Source: Dermanyssus gallinae
Lineage: Eukaryota; Arthropoda; Arachnida; Mesostigmata; Dermanyssidae
Assembly: GCA_003439945.1 (NCBI GenBank)
Contig: QVRM01002135.1
Coordinates: 124,001-188,000, forward strand
DNA: 64,000 nucleotides
Direction of reading: 5' to 3'
The stretch's first letter is position 1, and each line of letters opens with the position of its first letter. This document shows positions 1 to 10,835 of this stretch, piece by piece. The position numbers and the translations under genes are program-made. Below the pieces are notes generated by a model. That model was given only the letters and a program-made list of their open reading frames with translations, ran no database searches and was not told where the DNA came from.

Positions 1-1083
1 TTTCTTGCGGATCTCTCGTTAACATTCCGCAGAATGTATCGCATTTGAGGTGTTAAAGAGAAACGTAGGTGTAGGTTTAAGTACGCGCTATATAGGTGAC
101 ACCAGTGATTTTCCTTAAGAAGAGCTCTTGCGGAAATGTTGCGTGCAGTTATTTGTAAATCCGCGAGTTCGCATTTATCTTCTGTCGCTTTTCGGACAGC
201 CAACTACGATCGCATATATTTTGCGTTAGCGTTACCCCTTGCGTTCAATATTTATATTACGTTAATATTATACGTTAACGCTAAATGATTTAAAAAAACG
301 TATGCAGGTTGTAATAAGTATATATTACTGGTTGTACATAAAGCCATTTGTATATACAGACAAAGCGGTTTTATTCATGTACTCTTACTTAGATGCTTAG
401 AATATATTATACATAACATAAACGTATTTCTTTTGTAGTGCACCTCGGTGACCATACTAAGTAGTTTCTTGCGGAGGCAATTTTAACTTTTGAAGGACCT
501 CGTTAGCTAGACTCGTTGGACCAGATTGGATCGCCGGTAATTTACTCATAGAGGTATTGATTGCGCTTCTATAGCATTGGCATAAACACAAACATTTGTT
601 ATTGAAGTGGCATGCCTAGCTACATCATATCGCAAACGCTGTTATCGTTTATATTTACTTTTCGCGCTTTCGTCTAACTGCAAGTGTTGCTAGTATAGAT
701 AGTCTTAGTTCTGGTAGTAACAGTGAGAACTGTGGTGACGATGCTAGTAGTATCTATGACTTGTTCTGTCTACCCTGGTTTTCTTTGTTTTGTATCCGCA
801 CGTATGTTTGCCAGCGTCAGTTGTCAACTCCGACATTGATTCGAATCCGACAACCGAAAATTGGCGGTTATTCTCATGTTGTTGCTTTGTTGCAACTACC
901 GTTGCAAGAGAAGTGATCGTGCCTGTGGCTGCTGACGCCGACTCTACTACTTTTGAAGTATTCTGTGCTTTTATTTCCGCTGGTTCCGGGTACTTCCACT
1001 CGCGTACGTGTGTTTATTTGTGTTTATTGAGGCGAGCACTGCCAAGTGTGCAAACCTATTGTAAATGATTAATAAATCATCGC

Positions 1084-1088
<5 letters not shown>
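1..1088. other. AT-rich intergenic or intronic DNA, no gene seen
   Basis: No convincing exon, repeat unit or RNA gene is visible. The one open frame of about 90 codons (790-1068, +) has no similarity that I recognise and no splice or promoter context. The stretch ends in a (TA)n tract that abuts the reverse-transcriptase element. Confidence 0.5.

Positions 1089-1131
<43 letters not shown>
1089..1131. repeat. (TA)n microsatellite
   Basis: Uninterrupted TA dinucleotides of about 43 bp, about 110 bp beyond the end of the reverse-transcriptase reading frame that follows on the minus strand. Confidence 0.95.
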
Positions 1132-1135
<4 letters not shown>

Positions 1136-1241
1136 AAAAAATATATATACATGATTTATTATAATTTAGAAGAATATATATAATGCTTCACGGCGTTGCT
1201 GCTTGTCGACCTAGTTGCTCCTTCTGCGCGCCGTAGCCGCT

Positions 1242-3332
1242 CTATCGCTCATGCCCGTGAGGAAGTCCTGCCCGCCCCCTGGCGCGAAGGTCCGGGTCCA
1301 TCCAGTCTCTCATAGTTCCGAGCACTAAGGTCGCGTTACCTCTTTGGATCTCCAGGGACAGTCGCTGGGAGAAGAAGGCGTGCGCCCTCTTGTCCATCGT
1401 CGCCTGCCGTAACGCGTCGCCAACCGGAGAGATCCATGTTACCGTGAAGGGCATAGGGCCACCCATCGTCTCGAACGCGAATGGCGAAAAGTGGTACGCC
1501 CGACTTAGGTCCGCATACTTTCTTATCTTTGAGGTCTCAGCTCGCGAAACGGCAGTCCCCGGGCGGGACGCGCCGGGACCGACAAGGGAAGGGGTCAGAG
1601 AGTCGGTCACCGTCGCATCCCACACCAGGGAACGACCCTTATAGAAGGGTATCAAAGTCATACCGTCGGGGCGCTCACCGTCGTCTCTTGAAAGCTCAGA
1701 TGGTTCCAGGACGCAGGGAATCCCCGCCCTCCGCAGCGATCTTGCAAGCATTTCATTGAGGGCAGTGTATCTTGGGCGCCGGTCCGTTACGTGAGCGCAA
1801 GACAGGCCGTGTCTGGCGAGTCGCCCGACGGGCTCGCCACAAGAGCATCTGTGTGGCTCAACCAAATCAGCCCCCAATCTCAGGCCAACGCATATCCGGG
1901 TGGATTGGTCATCAAGGCGGGTACCCAGTGAGTCAGCGGGTAGTGCATGCAACCAGTCGCTTGCTCCTGGGCGAGCGACAGCTAGAAGGCGTGTGTTGTC
2001 CTGGTGATCCCCGCATTCTTCAAGCAGCGAGCTAAGCGAAGCTTCGTGGGCCTTCTCGGCCCAGGCCCTCTGGCAGGCTAGTCTATCGGGACCACGCGAT
2101 GAAGCTTGAAGTCCAGTTGCTCTATTGTCACGAGCCGCCTCGAACATTGCCTGAGCCGCCGGCGTGAGCAGGCGCTGGACATTTTCCGACGTAGCATGCA
2201 TCGAGGCAGCCACGGCCGGGCCCGCCAAGGATCGAGCCGAGGGGAGACCAAGGCCGCCCATGGACGTGGGGAGGGCCGCCTGGCGCACCTCTCGTGGTCG
2301 TAAGTTTAGACTCAGCACCGTCTGTAGGGCCTCCACCACCTGGTCGTCGAATGGTTGGAGAAGATGGTTCAAATCGCCTGAGCAGTCTACGGACCGTAAA
2401 ATATGTACGATGCGGCACGCGGAGAACGACAAGCGAAGCAGGTAGAGTCCCTGGTGGTCTCCAACAAGCGGAAGACGTTCCTGCATCGCCTACAATCTGT
2501 CCATCAAAGGGTCGAGTTGTCTCGGCAACGCAGAGGGCAGAACCGGTGCGCCAAGAAGGTTTATTTCGTGGTCAGCCACGACTCTACACCCCGGTAGCAG
2601 CTCGAGCAAGGCCCTCAATGAGGGGTCGTCTGGGTCTGTCCCCGGAGTGAACACCTCGCATTTGGCCGTGCGCACCAGACCACTGACTGCCTCGAAAACA
2701 AGGGCTCTGCGCACCTCATCGAGCAAGTCCACCATCGGCCCACCAAGTGTGCCATCGTCTAGGTACCAAGCGTTAAATGGCACTTGAACGGAGTTAACCA
2801 GCTCACGTCACCAGCCCAATGGGTCCCCCTGCTGTATGCCCGATGCCGAAAATAACGTCTCGGCGCCAAACAACAGGACGGATGGCTCTTTGTACGCGTG
2901 TTCTACTAAGGTGAAGAGTTCCGGGACTGTATCCCGAACCGCACGAAGCAGGTGATCCCTACGGATAGTGTTGAATGCATTGCGAAAATCCAACTTCAGG
3001 AGTGCCGTACCGGGGGGACTTGATTGCATAAAGGCTCTTGCTGCATGTACGGCAGTCTCCGTTCCGCCCGCCATGCCAAATCCCAGCTGGTGCGGCCCAA
3101 GTTGTTCCATAATAAGTTCTTTGGCCTCGCGGCAGGCTATCTTTGCTGCGATCCTCCGTAACGTAAGAGAGCAGGCAATGGGGCGAATTGATGCGTCTTT
3201 TTTGCGCAGTGCGAATAGGTTGGCGCCGAACACGATCGCCCTGACCTCAGCCGGCGGTCGGCCCCATCTCAGGACGTTCGTCACTCTGGCAAGTGATGCG
3301 GCCAGTCTCCCGGCCACCGGTCCGATCCCGGG
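1242..3332 (-). pseudogene. Non-LTR-type reverse transcriptase with C-terminal zinc motif and RPDG..WD domain, 5'-truncated, two stops
   Basis: This is the RT and C-terminal region of a retroelement, read 3332 to 1242 in one frame that is broken only by a TGA at 2808-2810 and a TAG at 2490-2492. RT motif A is LKLDFRNAFN (about 2970-3000). Motif B' is GIQQGDPLG (just above 2811). Motif C is YLDD (2754-2765). Between B' and C about ten residues seem to be missing compared with ordinary RTs. The 414-residue open part (1242-2486) has C214, C216, H226 and C230 as a CCHC-like cluster, then RPDG at 272-275 and VWDATV from 288. That order recalls the zinc motif and restriction-like endonuclease of R2/R4-type elements, but the YLDD motif and the domain spacing differ and I cannot place the clade. 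The N-terminus is lost where a TA-rich tract begins (3333). Very similar proteins are common in invertebrate genomes, so a mobile origin is secure and the endonuclease assignment is inference. Confidence 0.8.
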
Positions 3333-3352
3333 TATATATATATACATATATA

Positions 3353-3596
3353 TAATACAAATTAACAAACAGACGCGCAGGTATACATACATACAATGTG
3401 CTAGATGCCTAAAAGTAATTGCCCTAACAGCAACGAGGCACGTGGTATCTGTAGAGGAGGATAACTACAAAGGTTTTGAAATTGTTTAGCTGTCCTTATT
3501 AGCTATTATTAAAAGTATTGCTACCAACAGGCAGGCAGAAGGTGAAACCCACGGTTGTTGTTATTGTAGTTCTCTCATCCCGTGTGTATATATATG
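3353..3596. other. Short unassigned spacer
   Basis: Non-coding DNA between the truncated RT element and the foldback element, ending in a short TA/TG-rich stretch. Nothing else is recognised. Confidence 0.4.
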
Positions 3597-3598
3597 TA

Positions 3599-4750
3599 CA
3601 GGGTCATTCGTATCAAAATGTACTTTTTTCGAGGTTTGATAGAACTTGGCAAAAAACGAATTTCCCTATGGAGGGAGGACGCTGGAACGTTTTGTTAAGG
3701 AGAGAGCGTGAAGTTTATGAAGGCAGTTATTCTGCCTTTTATCACCTACATAGTTGTGCGAAATCTACGTTTGCGGGAGAACCAGTCAACGCATGAAGGA
3801 ATCAATCATATAAGCATGTTCGGAGGAATATTTTGCACGACGGAAGACACTTCATTAGCTAGCGTAGCACAAAGCGAATAGCCAGATTGAGGAAAGTCAT
3901 AAAAAGTCGATATGTTACGTTAACGCGTTTTCGTGAAAAAATCGTGAAATTTTTCCATTACGATTAAATATGTACGTTCAAAAGAGCACTCTTGCGCACT
4001 AGCACATTTAATGCCAACCATTTTCGTACCAAAGTTATGGTGCTGCGTTACGTAGTTGTCAAGTAAGTAAGCTTTTTCGACAGTCATAGTTGCTATGTTT
4101 TACGTGCAAGTTTTCACGTTTAGAACCGTAACATTTTGCCAAAACGTTTCCGCCCGCTCCTTCCACCAGGAAAAATTATTCTCTTGCCGAGTTCTACCAA
4201 ACCTCAAAATATGTACCTAAGTTTCTCGTACACCCTATACAAGTATGCATGCCTTCGGTTTCGATATGGCTATCGAAAAAGCTTAGTTGCTTGGCAACTA
4301 CGTAACGCAGCACCATTACTTTAGTACGAAAATCGCGGGCATTAAATTTGCTATTGCGCGAGACTGGTCTTTTGGACGCACGTTTTCGGTCGTAATGGAA
4401 AACTGTTAGGATTTTTTACGAAAATTCGTTAACGTAAGACATAACAACATATCGATTTATGACTCCAATCTGCTATTCGCTTTTTGCTACGCAAGCTAGT
4501 GAAGTGTCCTCCGTTGCGCAGAATTTTCCTTCGAACACGCCGATATGATTGATTCCTTCATGCGTTGACTGGTTCTCCCGCAAACGTAGAGTTTGCACAA
4601 CTATATCGGAGATAAAAAGGCAAATTAACTACTTTTATAAATTTCACTCTCTCTCTCCTAAACAAGACGTTTCCGCGTCCTCCCTCCATAGGGGAAAATT
4701 ATTTTCTTGCCAAGTTTTGTCAAACCTCGAAAGAAGTACATTTTGATACG

Positions 4751-4760
<10 letters not shown>
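3599..4760. mobile_element. Foldback/MITE-like element with about 490 bp inverted arms
   Basis: The left arm (3599-4087) and right arm (4264-about 4755) are reverse complements with scattered mismatches. For example the left terminus ATTCGTATCAAAATGTAC (3606-3623) is mirrored at 4736-4753, and the inner ends pair around GCTGCGTTACGTAGTTG. The left end starts TA-CAGGGT, the same first six bases as the maT mariner at 6411, so a relation to a TA-targeting transposon is likely. The right end lacks the matching ACCCTG and instead runs directly into (TA)n. No transposase frame is visible, so it is non-autonomous. Confidence 0.8.
4135..4239. repeat. Third, diverged terminal copy inside the foldback centre
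   Basis: The loop between the two arms repeats the arm's outer end: AAAACGTTTCCGC, then a TTCTTGCCGAGTT-like block, then CCAAACCTCAAAATATGTAC, closing in ACCCTATA. This matches the right terminus (4660-4750) in order but is more diverged. Its ACCCTATA end corresponds to the CAGGGT start of the left arm. Confidence 0.65.

Positions 4761-4799
<39 letters not shown>
4754..4799. repeat. (TA)n microsatellite
   Basis: About 46 bp of TA repeats starting exactly where the foldback element's right end should be. Confidence 0.95.
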
Positions 4800-4800
<1 letters not shown>

Positions 4801-4838
4801 TTTTGTATGTATATGCACATGGAGATCAAAGCTAGAAG

Positions 4839-5601
4839 GTGCCGCCGCGGGTCGACCTCATGTGGGATCCCATCGGGAGCTTTTTCGACTACATCCCAGA
4901 TTTACCGACCTTGGACGGCAATGCCATAGTCTTATTAAGGCAAAGCGCAGCAAACAGGGCAATCCTTCTAGACACAGCAAGAGTCGGCCAGTTAGGAAAC
5001 CGCTCAGCCCACTCCCAGGAGTATCATGAGGCCTGGTGCAAAGGTAGGCCTGACAACGTACTATCCCAACGTAACTGGTATACCCCTTTGCACGATGAGG
5101 TACAACCACGTCTTCTTATTAAAGCCAATGGCACGACTAGAACCCAACGCCCAAACGCCATATCTGCCAAACATTCTGGTATCTGGTTACACGCGCATTC
5201 CAATACGTCCATAGGCACAGTTCTTTATGATGAGACGATTTGCACAGCAGTAGGCTTACGACTAGGAGCAGGTCTAGTTAATCCTCATTGTTGTTAACGT
5301 GGTCATCCCATCGACAGACTTGGACATCACGGCCTATTATGTATCATCAGCGCATATCCCTATTAATAAGATATTGAACAGAGCCCTTAGATCATGTAGT
5401 GTTCGTGCATTTGCTTGGCCTCTGATTGGGCTATCAGTGATAGAAGATCGTCGGCTTTATTTAAACGACGTCCGGATCTTGACATACAACGTTTAAACGC
5501 CGCTTTCGTTCAGGGCACATATCTAAAGTGGTCTTTGCCTTGCTTTAGAGAAACGGACAACGTTGTAGTCACTAGACACGCCGCTAGGCACATCGGCGTT
5601 G

Positions 5602-5602
<1 letters not shown>
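4839..5602 (+). pseudogene. Decayed copy 1 of the YLDD/RPDG retroelement, C-terminal part
   Basis: In the 152-codon frame 4839-5297 the end reads IWLHAHSNTSIGT...VGLRLGAGLVNPHCC. This aligns with the WLHALPADSLGT...VGLRLGADLVEPHRC segment of the minus-strand copy at 1242-2486. The match continues in another frame (about 5299-5400) through the GEPVGRLARHGLSC zinc region, with stops and frameshifts. It ends in the (TA)n tract at 5603. Confidence 0.65.

Positions 5603-5632
<30 letters not shown>
5603..5632. repeat. (TA)n microsatellite between two retroelement relics
   Basis: About 30 bp of TA repeats separating two tandemly placed relics of the same retroelement. Confidence 0.95.
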
Positions 5633-5638
<6 letters not shown>

Positions 5639-5644
5639 TTGGAC

Positions 5645-6390
5645 AGCTTTCCTGCAAACAGAGCCTGATTTATAGGGCCCCTTTCGTTGCCGATAGAGAT
5701 AAGTTTTGAGCCGCTAATAGTCAAGAGGCTGGAGCCTGGTTACATGCCCTACTCTCTCCGCAAATTGGGAGTCTTCCGGACGACGAGACGGTGTGCATAA
5801 GCGCAGTATTGCGGCCATGTATTGACCTAGTCGTGCCCTACTGATGTCGTTGTGATAATCTTATAAACGCTTTGACCCATAATGGCCTGTCATGCGCCTT
5901 GAGTGCAGGCCGAAGAGCAAATCACCTTCGCTCAATCACATCCGCTTAAATCACACTTTTAGTCGAACATTGAGATCCGCCGGCCTTCCGTGTGTACTGC
6001 GCCGCCGAGTTTGTCTAGGGACGATGGAAAAGACCTAACAGTCTCACTCTGACCTCTTTGAGCGTGGCTGCATGCTTAAACGCAAATATAACCGACTGAT
6101 TAGCCCCTTCGATGGTCGGTGCAGGTGCGAACTGAGCAAGTCATGCTTTTAGGTTAGCGGAAGCTAACAAATTCAGAAAGCACCCTAGCGTTGGTTATTC
6201 GCACTAATTGTGTTTGTTGGAATTTGAGAAAATTAGCGGTTCGGGTCCTCTTACACGCCGTTTTATTAAACGCGTGCGTAAAAGCCGTAACTTTTCCACG
6301 GGAGACTCGAGACCATATGAAATCTTGCGTCAGAGTCTGTCTTCTTGAGGCATCTCCTCAGGGCACATGGTTAAATTGGACGAACCTTGG
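5645..6390 (+). pseudogene. Decayed copy 2 of the YLDD/RPDG retroelement, C-terminal part
   Basis: 5730-5840 translates to AWLHALLSPQIG...DDETVCISAVLRPCIDLVVPY, aligning with the same WLHALP...LRLGADLVEPH segment as copy 1. Downstream frames preserve THNGLSCALSAGRR and LAPSMVGAGA, corresponding to ARHGLSCAHVTDRR and LTPSLVGPGA of the best copy. Many stops and shifts are present. The mariner was inserted just downstream. Confidence 0.6.
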
Positions 6391-6410
6391 AAAGGAAACC
6401 CGTGGCTATA

Positions 6411-7715
6411 CAGGGTGCGTCAGCTAAATCAACACACATTTTGGCGGGCTACCCAGCAAAGACGGAATGCGTTAATTCAGATCGGTTTGCGTTAGCAGAC
6501 AGCCCATTCACAATAGAACAAGAACACATTGTCATCATGGACGGCCGCCGCAACATGGGTCCAGAATATGACCGAAGAGCAACCGTTATCCAATTGCTTC
6601 GTGCCGGACATCGGCCAGCCGAGATCATCAACATTACTGGATTTAAAAGAGCAACGGTCTACGACATTGCCCGACGCTACAGAGATGCAGAAGAGACAGG
6701 GCTAGGTGGTGCAACACCTGGAAGGAAGATTCACAACCGCCGACGAGAAGTGAGGACACCAAACGTGATCAAAATGGTGCAAACCTGCGTTTTTACGAAT
6801 CCTAGTCTATCGATGCGCCGTTTAGCGATCAAATTCAATATGAGTGATTGTTCTATGCGTCGGATTATCAACGAAGAACTGCGCTACAAGTCTTACACGT
6901 TTAAAGTCAGATAGATGTTGTCTCAGGCCGCGAAAAATAAGAGGATGACTTGCTGCCATCTCATCCTCACGTTTTTGAGACACGAAATGGCGGGACATCT
7001 TCGATTCTTCTCCGACGAAAAAATCTTAACCATTGGCCAAAAACATAACCCGAAAAATGACCGGTGGCTCGCAAAGAACCCTGAGGATGTACCAATCGTG
7101 CATAGAACCAAACATCCTGCCAGTGTGTACGTCCTAAGTGTTGTGTCGAATGAAGGAGACGTGATGCCCCCACACTTTTTTGACAGACACGAAACCGTAT
7201 CAAAGGAAGTGTATTTACGTGTTCTGCGAAGCGTGGTAAAACCATGGATTGATAGAGTGTCCAATAGAAGACAATATGTCTTTCAACAAGACGGCGCTCC
7301 CGCCCACACCAGTAATCTCGTCCAGGATTGGCTACGGGGCAACATGACGGCGTTCTGGGACAAAACGATATGGCCCCCTAGCAGTCCAGACTTGAATCCC
7401 TTGGACTTCTATGTATGGGGCGTTTTTGAGAAAGAGGCTAACAAGTCTCTACATGCAAACACAGAAGCGCTACGCAGAGCCATTGTCGAGTCGTTCAAGA
7501 ATCTCAATCCGCTAACTTTGAAGAAGGCCTGCGGGCGCTTTCGCGCCAGAATTGAAAGTGTAATTGCTGCTGATGGTGGCTACATTGAATAAAATGTTCC
7601 TCAAGAGTGTACCTAACGGCACGTAAAAAAAATTGACGGAAATATTCGTTTTCTTTTAGATACAAATTGCGAAACGGGCGATGACGTTTAGTCTCGATTT
7701 AGCTGACGCACCCTG
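6411..7715 (+). mobile_element. maT-like mariner transposon, complete ends
   Basis: A 1305 bp element. Perfect 20 bp terminal inverted repeats lie at 6411-6430 (CAGGGTGCGTCAGCTAAATC) and 7696-7715, flanked by TA target duplications at 6409-6410 and 7716-7717. It encloses one transposase frame on the plus strand. The perfect ends and a frame with a single stop indicate a fairly recent insertion. The first six bases equal those of the foldback element at 3599. Confidence 0.95.
6537..7592 (+). pseudogene. Mariner transposase, DD37D type, one in-frame amber stop
   Basis: A cut-and-paste transposase of the IS630/Tc1/mariner superfamily, 351 codon positions long. The open frame could begin at 6387, but that lies outside the element, so the ATG at 6537 (MDGRRNMGPEYD) is taken as start. 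Residues 13-70 and about 85-120 form the paired helix-turn-helix DNA-binding region; the second helix motif is around LAIKFNMSDCSMRRI. The catalytic aspartates are D160 in FFSDEK, D252 in FQQDGAPAH and D290 in SPDLNPLDFYVW. There are 37 residues between the last two, the DD37D spacing of the maT group. TAG at 6912-6914 is the only lesion, falling between the DNA-binding and catalytic halves, so this copy is inactive as read unless the stop is read through or is a sequence error. Termination is TAA at 7590. Confidence 0.93.
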
Positions 7716-7717
7716 TA

Positions 7718-10230
7718 CACTTGCGGAGAAAATGTTTTACTCCAATGTGGTAACCTATATACATATATGTCAATGTATGCACCATTCTGTAAACGTCCCC
7801 ATCTCATATGAGCAGCACTTTCTATATAACCGTTTTTGCGATCTAAACACTCTGGATGTGGTACAGTTCGCTTGCCAGCAAGTAAAAAATAAAACTGCCC
7901 ATAACCATAGCATCATGATTTAGATTGATCAATTTGATGTGATATTCGGTTTTGCTTTGCTTTTAGTTGCTTTTTATTTTCTCATGTCTTACTAAACGCA
8001 GAAATGATACTCCACAGATGTACATCATTTTAATTCTGTAAGTATGCGTACCGTTAGCCAATAATCTCTATTATTGTCCATGCAACCAGCATGTATTTAT
8101 TTCGAAACAATACATTTTAACACAGAACCGAGCATCAAGCAAAGAGTTGTGGGTTAAATTGGACAACAAATGTCGGCATACCGAGTGAACCGGTTAACCG
8201 GGCTTGATCATAACGTCCACTAATGCCGAAGCCGACAGCAGACGTTGGGCTTTTCGAATTCCGAAGCTGCCGTAACTGGCTTCATAAAGCCACTCAAATC
8301 AACAATGTCTGAACGTCTTCCTGATGGCCTTTTCTGTGATTGTTAGTCGTCAGAGAGCGTTCGACAATAATCGCTCTTAGGTAGAGGTTGTCCACTCAGT
8401 TCGTTTCAGATTTCCCCGAACCTCTCCGTACCCGCTATTGAAAGCAGCATTTCTTAGAACACCAGATTCTCCACTAGGAAGTGACGTGACTTGGAGCGTG
8501 TTCAGAGGTCTACCAAAGTCGAGCGTTCGTGTCCGATCAGATGTTTCCTGTCTTTCGAAATCAATGTTCGCTCGTCCTATAGATAGAGGTGACACATTTG
8601 TAGCAGCTTCAACGCGGCCTTTTTCTGCGAGAATTATTCTCACCAGCCCGAATAAGCTGTTTTGGATTGTTTGCGAAACTATACGATCCTCGTAATATCA
8701 AAGCGTACGCTTTCTCGACTCATATAAGAGTATATAAAGTGTCGCAAGCCGCGCTTTTAGAGTTCCCTAATTACCACGATTAACAAAATAAAATTAGATA
8801 CAGTGGTTTCGAGCTCTTGATCGTCTGCAGCAGTTTCCTACGACTAAATATTGCACATTATCGTCTCCGCACATTCAAAGGTGACGTGAAATCGAGACAG
8901 GCTACGCCGAAGCAGCGAAACCAATTAAAGCACACCTACCACTCATGCTGAGTCTCGACAAGTTGTAACACCGTGAAGTGTCTTAGACGGTAAGCAAACT
9001 GCCCTCGAGTTACGAGCGACCGAGAAATAGCATTTTCTTAGATTGCTTGACAGATTACTAATTACAAAAGCTTGCAGAGCAGGACTATACTTGATACAGG
9101 TCGTTTGCTCATTGTATCCACACTAGGGTCCTTATTGTGCATATAAAAGCTCCACAGAGCAATAAAAGCTCCACAACAAAGAAATGGCCAAACTTTAGGC
9201 TTTGAAATGCTGAACTTATCCTGTCTGTATCTCGTACCCACACTTGCATATTCGAACTTCACGGTAGCACGAAAAACTAGAAACATAAAAGATCATTAAC
9301 CATAAGCGTAAAACGAATATAACAGTATCTTGTGGCCGTTTCCATGTTCTGGTTTGCTGAAAATAATTATTTGAGATATATTCTTAATCGTCCCTAGCGA
9401 CGACCAACATTGTTTGCAGACGATGTGAAAACAAAGGCACCTAAAATTGACGTAACCCTTCTACTTTACAGGTATTTAGCAATAACGTTTTTAAGCGGGG
9501 CACTAGATATGACATGTCTCTCTGTGCTAATGTGTGGCGCCATTTTTTCAGACAAATCGAATTCTTGGTACACTTTTGATAGCACCCATATGCCAATGTA
9601 AAAATATTTGAGAGTTCTAGAGGTGAAATCACCGCCTAACTTTTTTTTAGTCACAACCCTGGAAATGCTACTAAATATTTTACGCAAATTTGTAATACCC
9701 TAAATCGGTGCTTCATTACAAAATTAATATCAAGATAAATAAGATAAATTTTGTTTCAAGGCTGTTTACCAGTGTCTCAAGTTAACTGAAGGATTACTAA
9801 AAATACTAACAATTAGTTTCTAATATAAATTTTGCCAAACTACATATTTAAGTAAGTGATTATAGGCAGTTGACCCATTATGTGCTAACCTTTAATGTTC
9901 AATAAAGTTATTTCTGGTTTATAATGGCCTGGGGATCCCAATGGTCCGGGGCAAGCGAGGGGGGAACCAGTAGACCATGTAGTGCGACTTTACGGGGTAG
10001 TCTATTGCCCAGCTCTCAAAATGACGGCTTTCTTCAAGAAACTAATGGGTTTTGACATGTTGGGAAAACGCGACCTACAACCTTCCGTTGCAGTCACCTA
10101 GCCTAGTTAAAAGAAAGCGTTACGATCGTATACCGTACGGTACACAGAATTAGAAAGCTATTTTCCTAGGACCTCTATGGTAGTAAGTGAAAATATTATG
10201 AAGACGTGTATTGTCACCGATATGATGAGA
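7718..10230. other. AT-rich DNA, no gene recognised
   Basis: No open frame here has a recognisable domain, and no terminal repeats or tRNA-like boxes stand out. Short frames of 60-110 codons occur on both strands and look random. Confidence 0.5.
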
Positions 10231-10235
10231 AAACA

Positions 10236-10237
<2 letters not shown>

Positions 10238-10283
<46 letters not shown>

Positions 10284-10311
10284 ACAAACAAAGGCTTTGT
10301 GCCGTTTCAAC

Positions 10312-10364
<53 letters not shown>

Positions 10365-10403
10365 CATATATATATGGGTTGAAACGGCACAAAGCCTTTG
10401 TTT
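10238..10403. repeat. (TA)n tracts and a 118 bp palindrome centred on TA repeats
   Basis: TA runs occupy 10238-10280 and 10314-10376. The 29 bp at 10286-10314 (AAACAAAGGC..TTCAACCCA) are the reverse complement of 10375-10403, so the second TA run is the centre of one long palindrome. The flanking arms are unique-looking sequence, not low-complexity. Confidence 0.95.
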
Positions 10404-10835
10404 AGATGTAATCACTAGAGGCCTGAGCACAACTATCCCACAGTGTCACGAGCAAAAGGATTCCTTGTTTCCGGAATTATTGCGGCCAATCCTTCACTGT
10501 GTCCAATTTGTCGTCTGAGCAAAATTGCCTGTGAAGAGCGACCACTCGCGCTTCCATTGTATGCTGTCCCGTTTTGTTGCTGGCTCCAAGTGATGGCCCC
10601 AACTCTTGTGCTAGTCTCATACGTTGTCATCATTTTTGCGATTAGCTAAGCTTCTTCGAACTTCACTGCACGCACCTTTCGGTAGCCCACCCCAACGGCG
10701 ATGACAGTAGGTATTGTTTATACAAACAAACAATTTGTTTATTATCACACATGTTGTGTAGAAATAGTACAGTCAAAATATGTGCGTATGTTTACATACA
10801 CACATTTAGTCATATAAACAACTAGATATGTAAAA

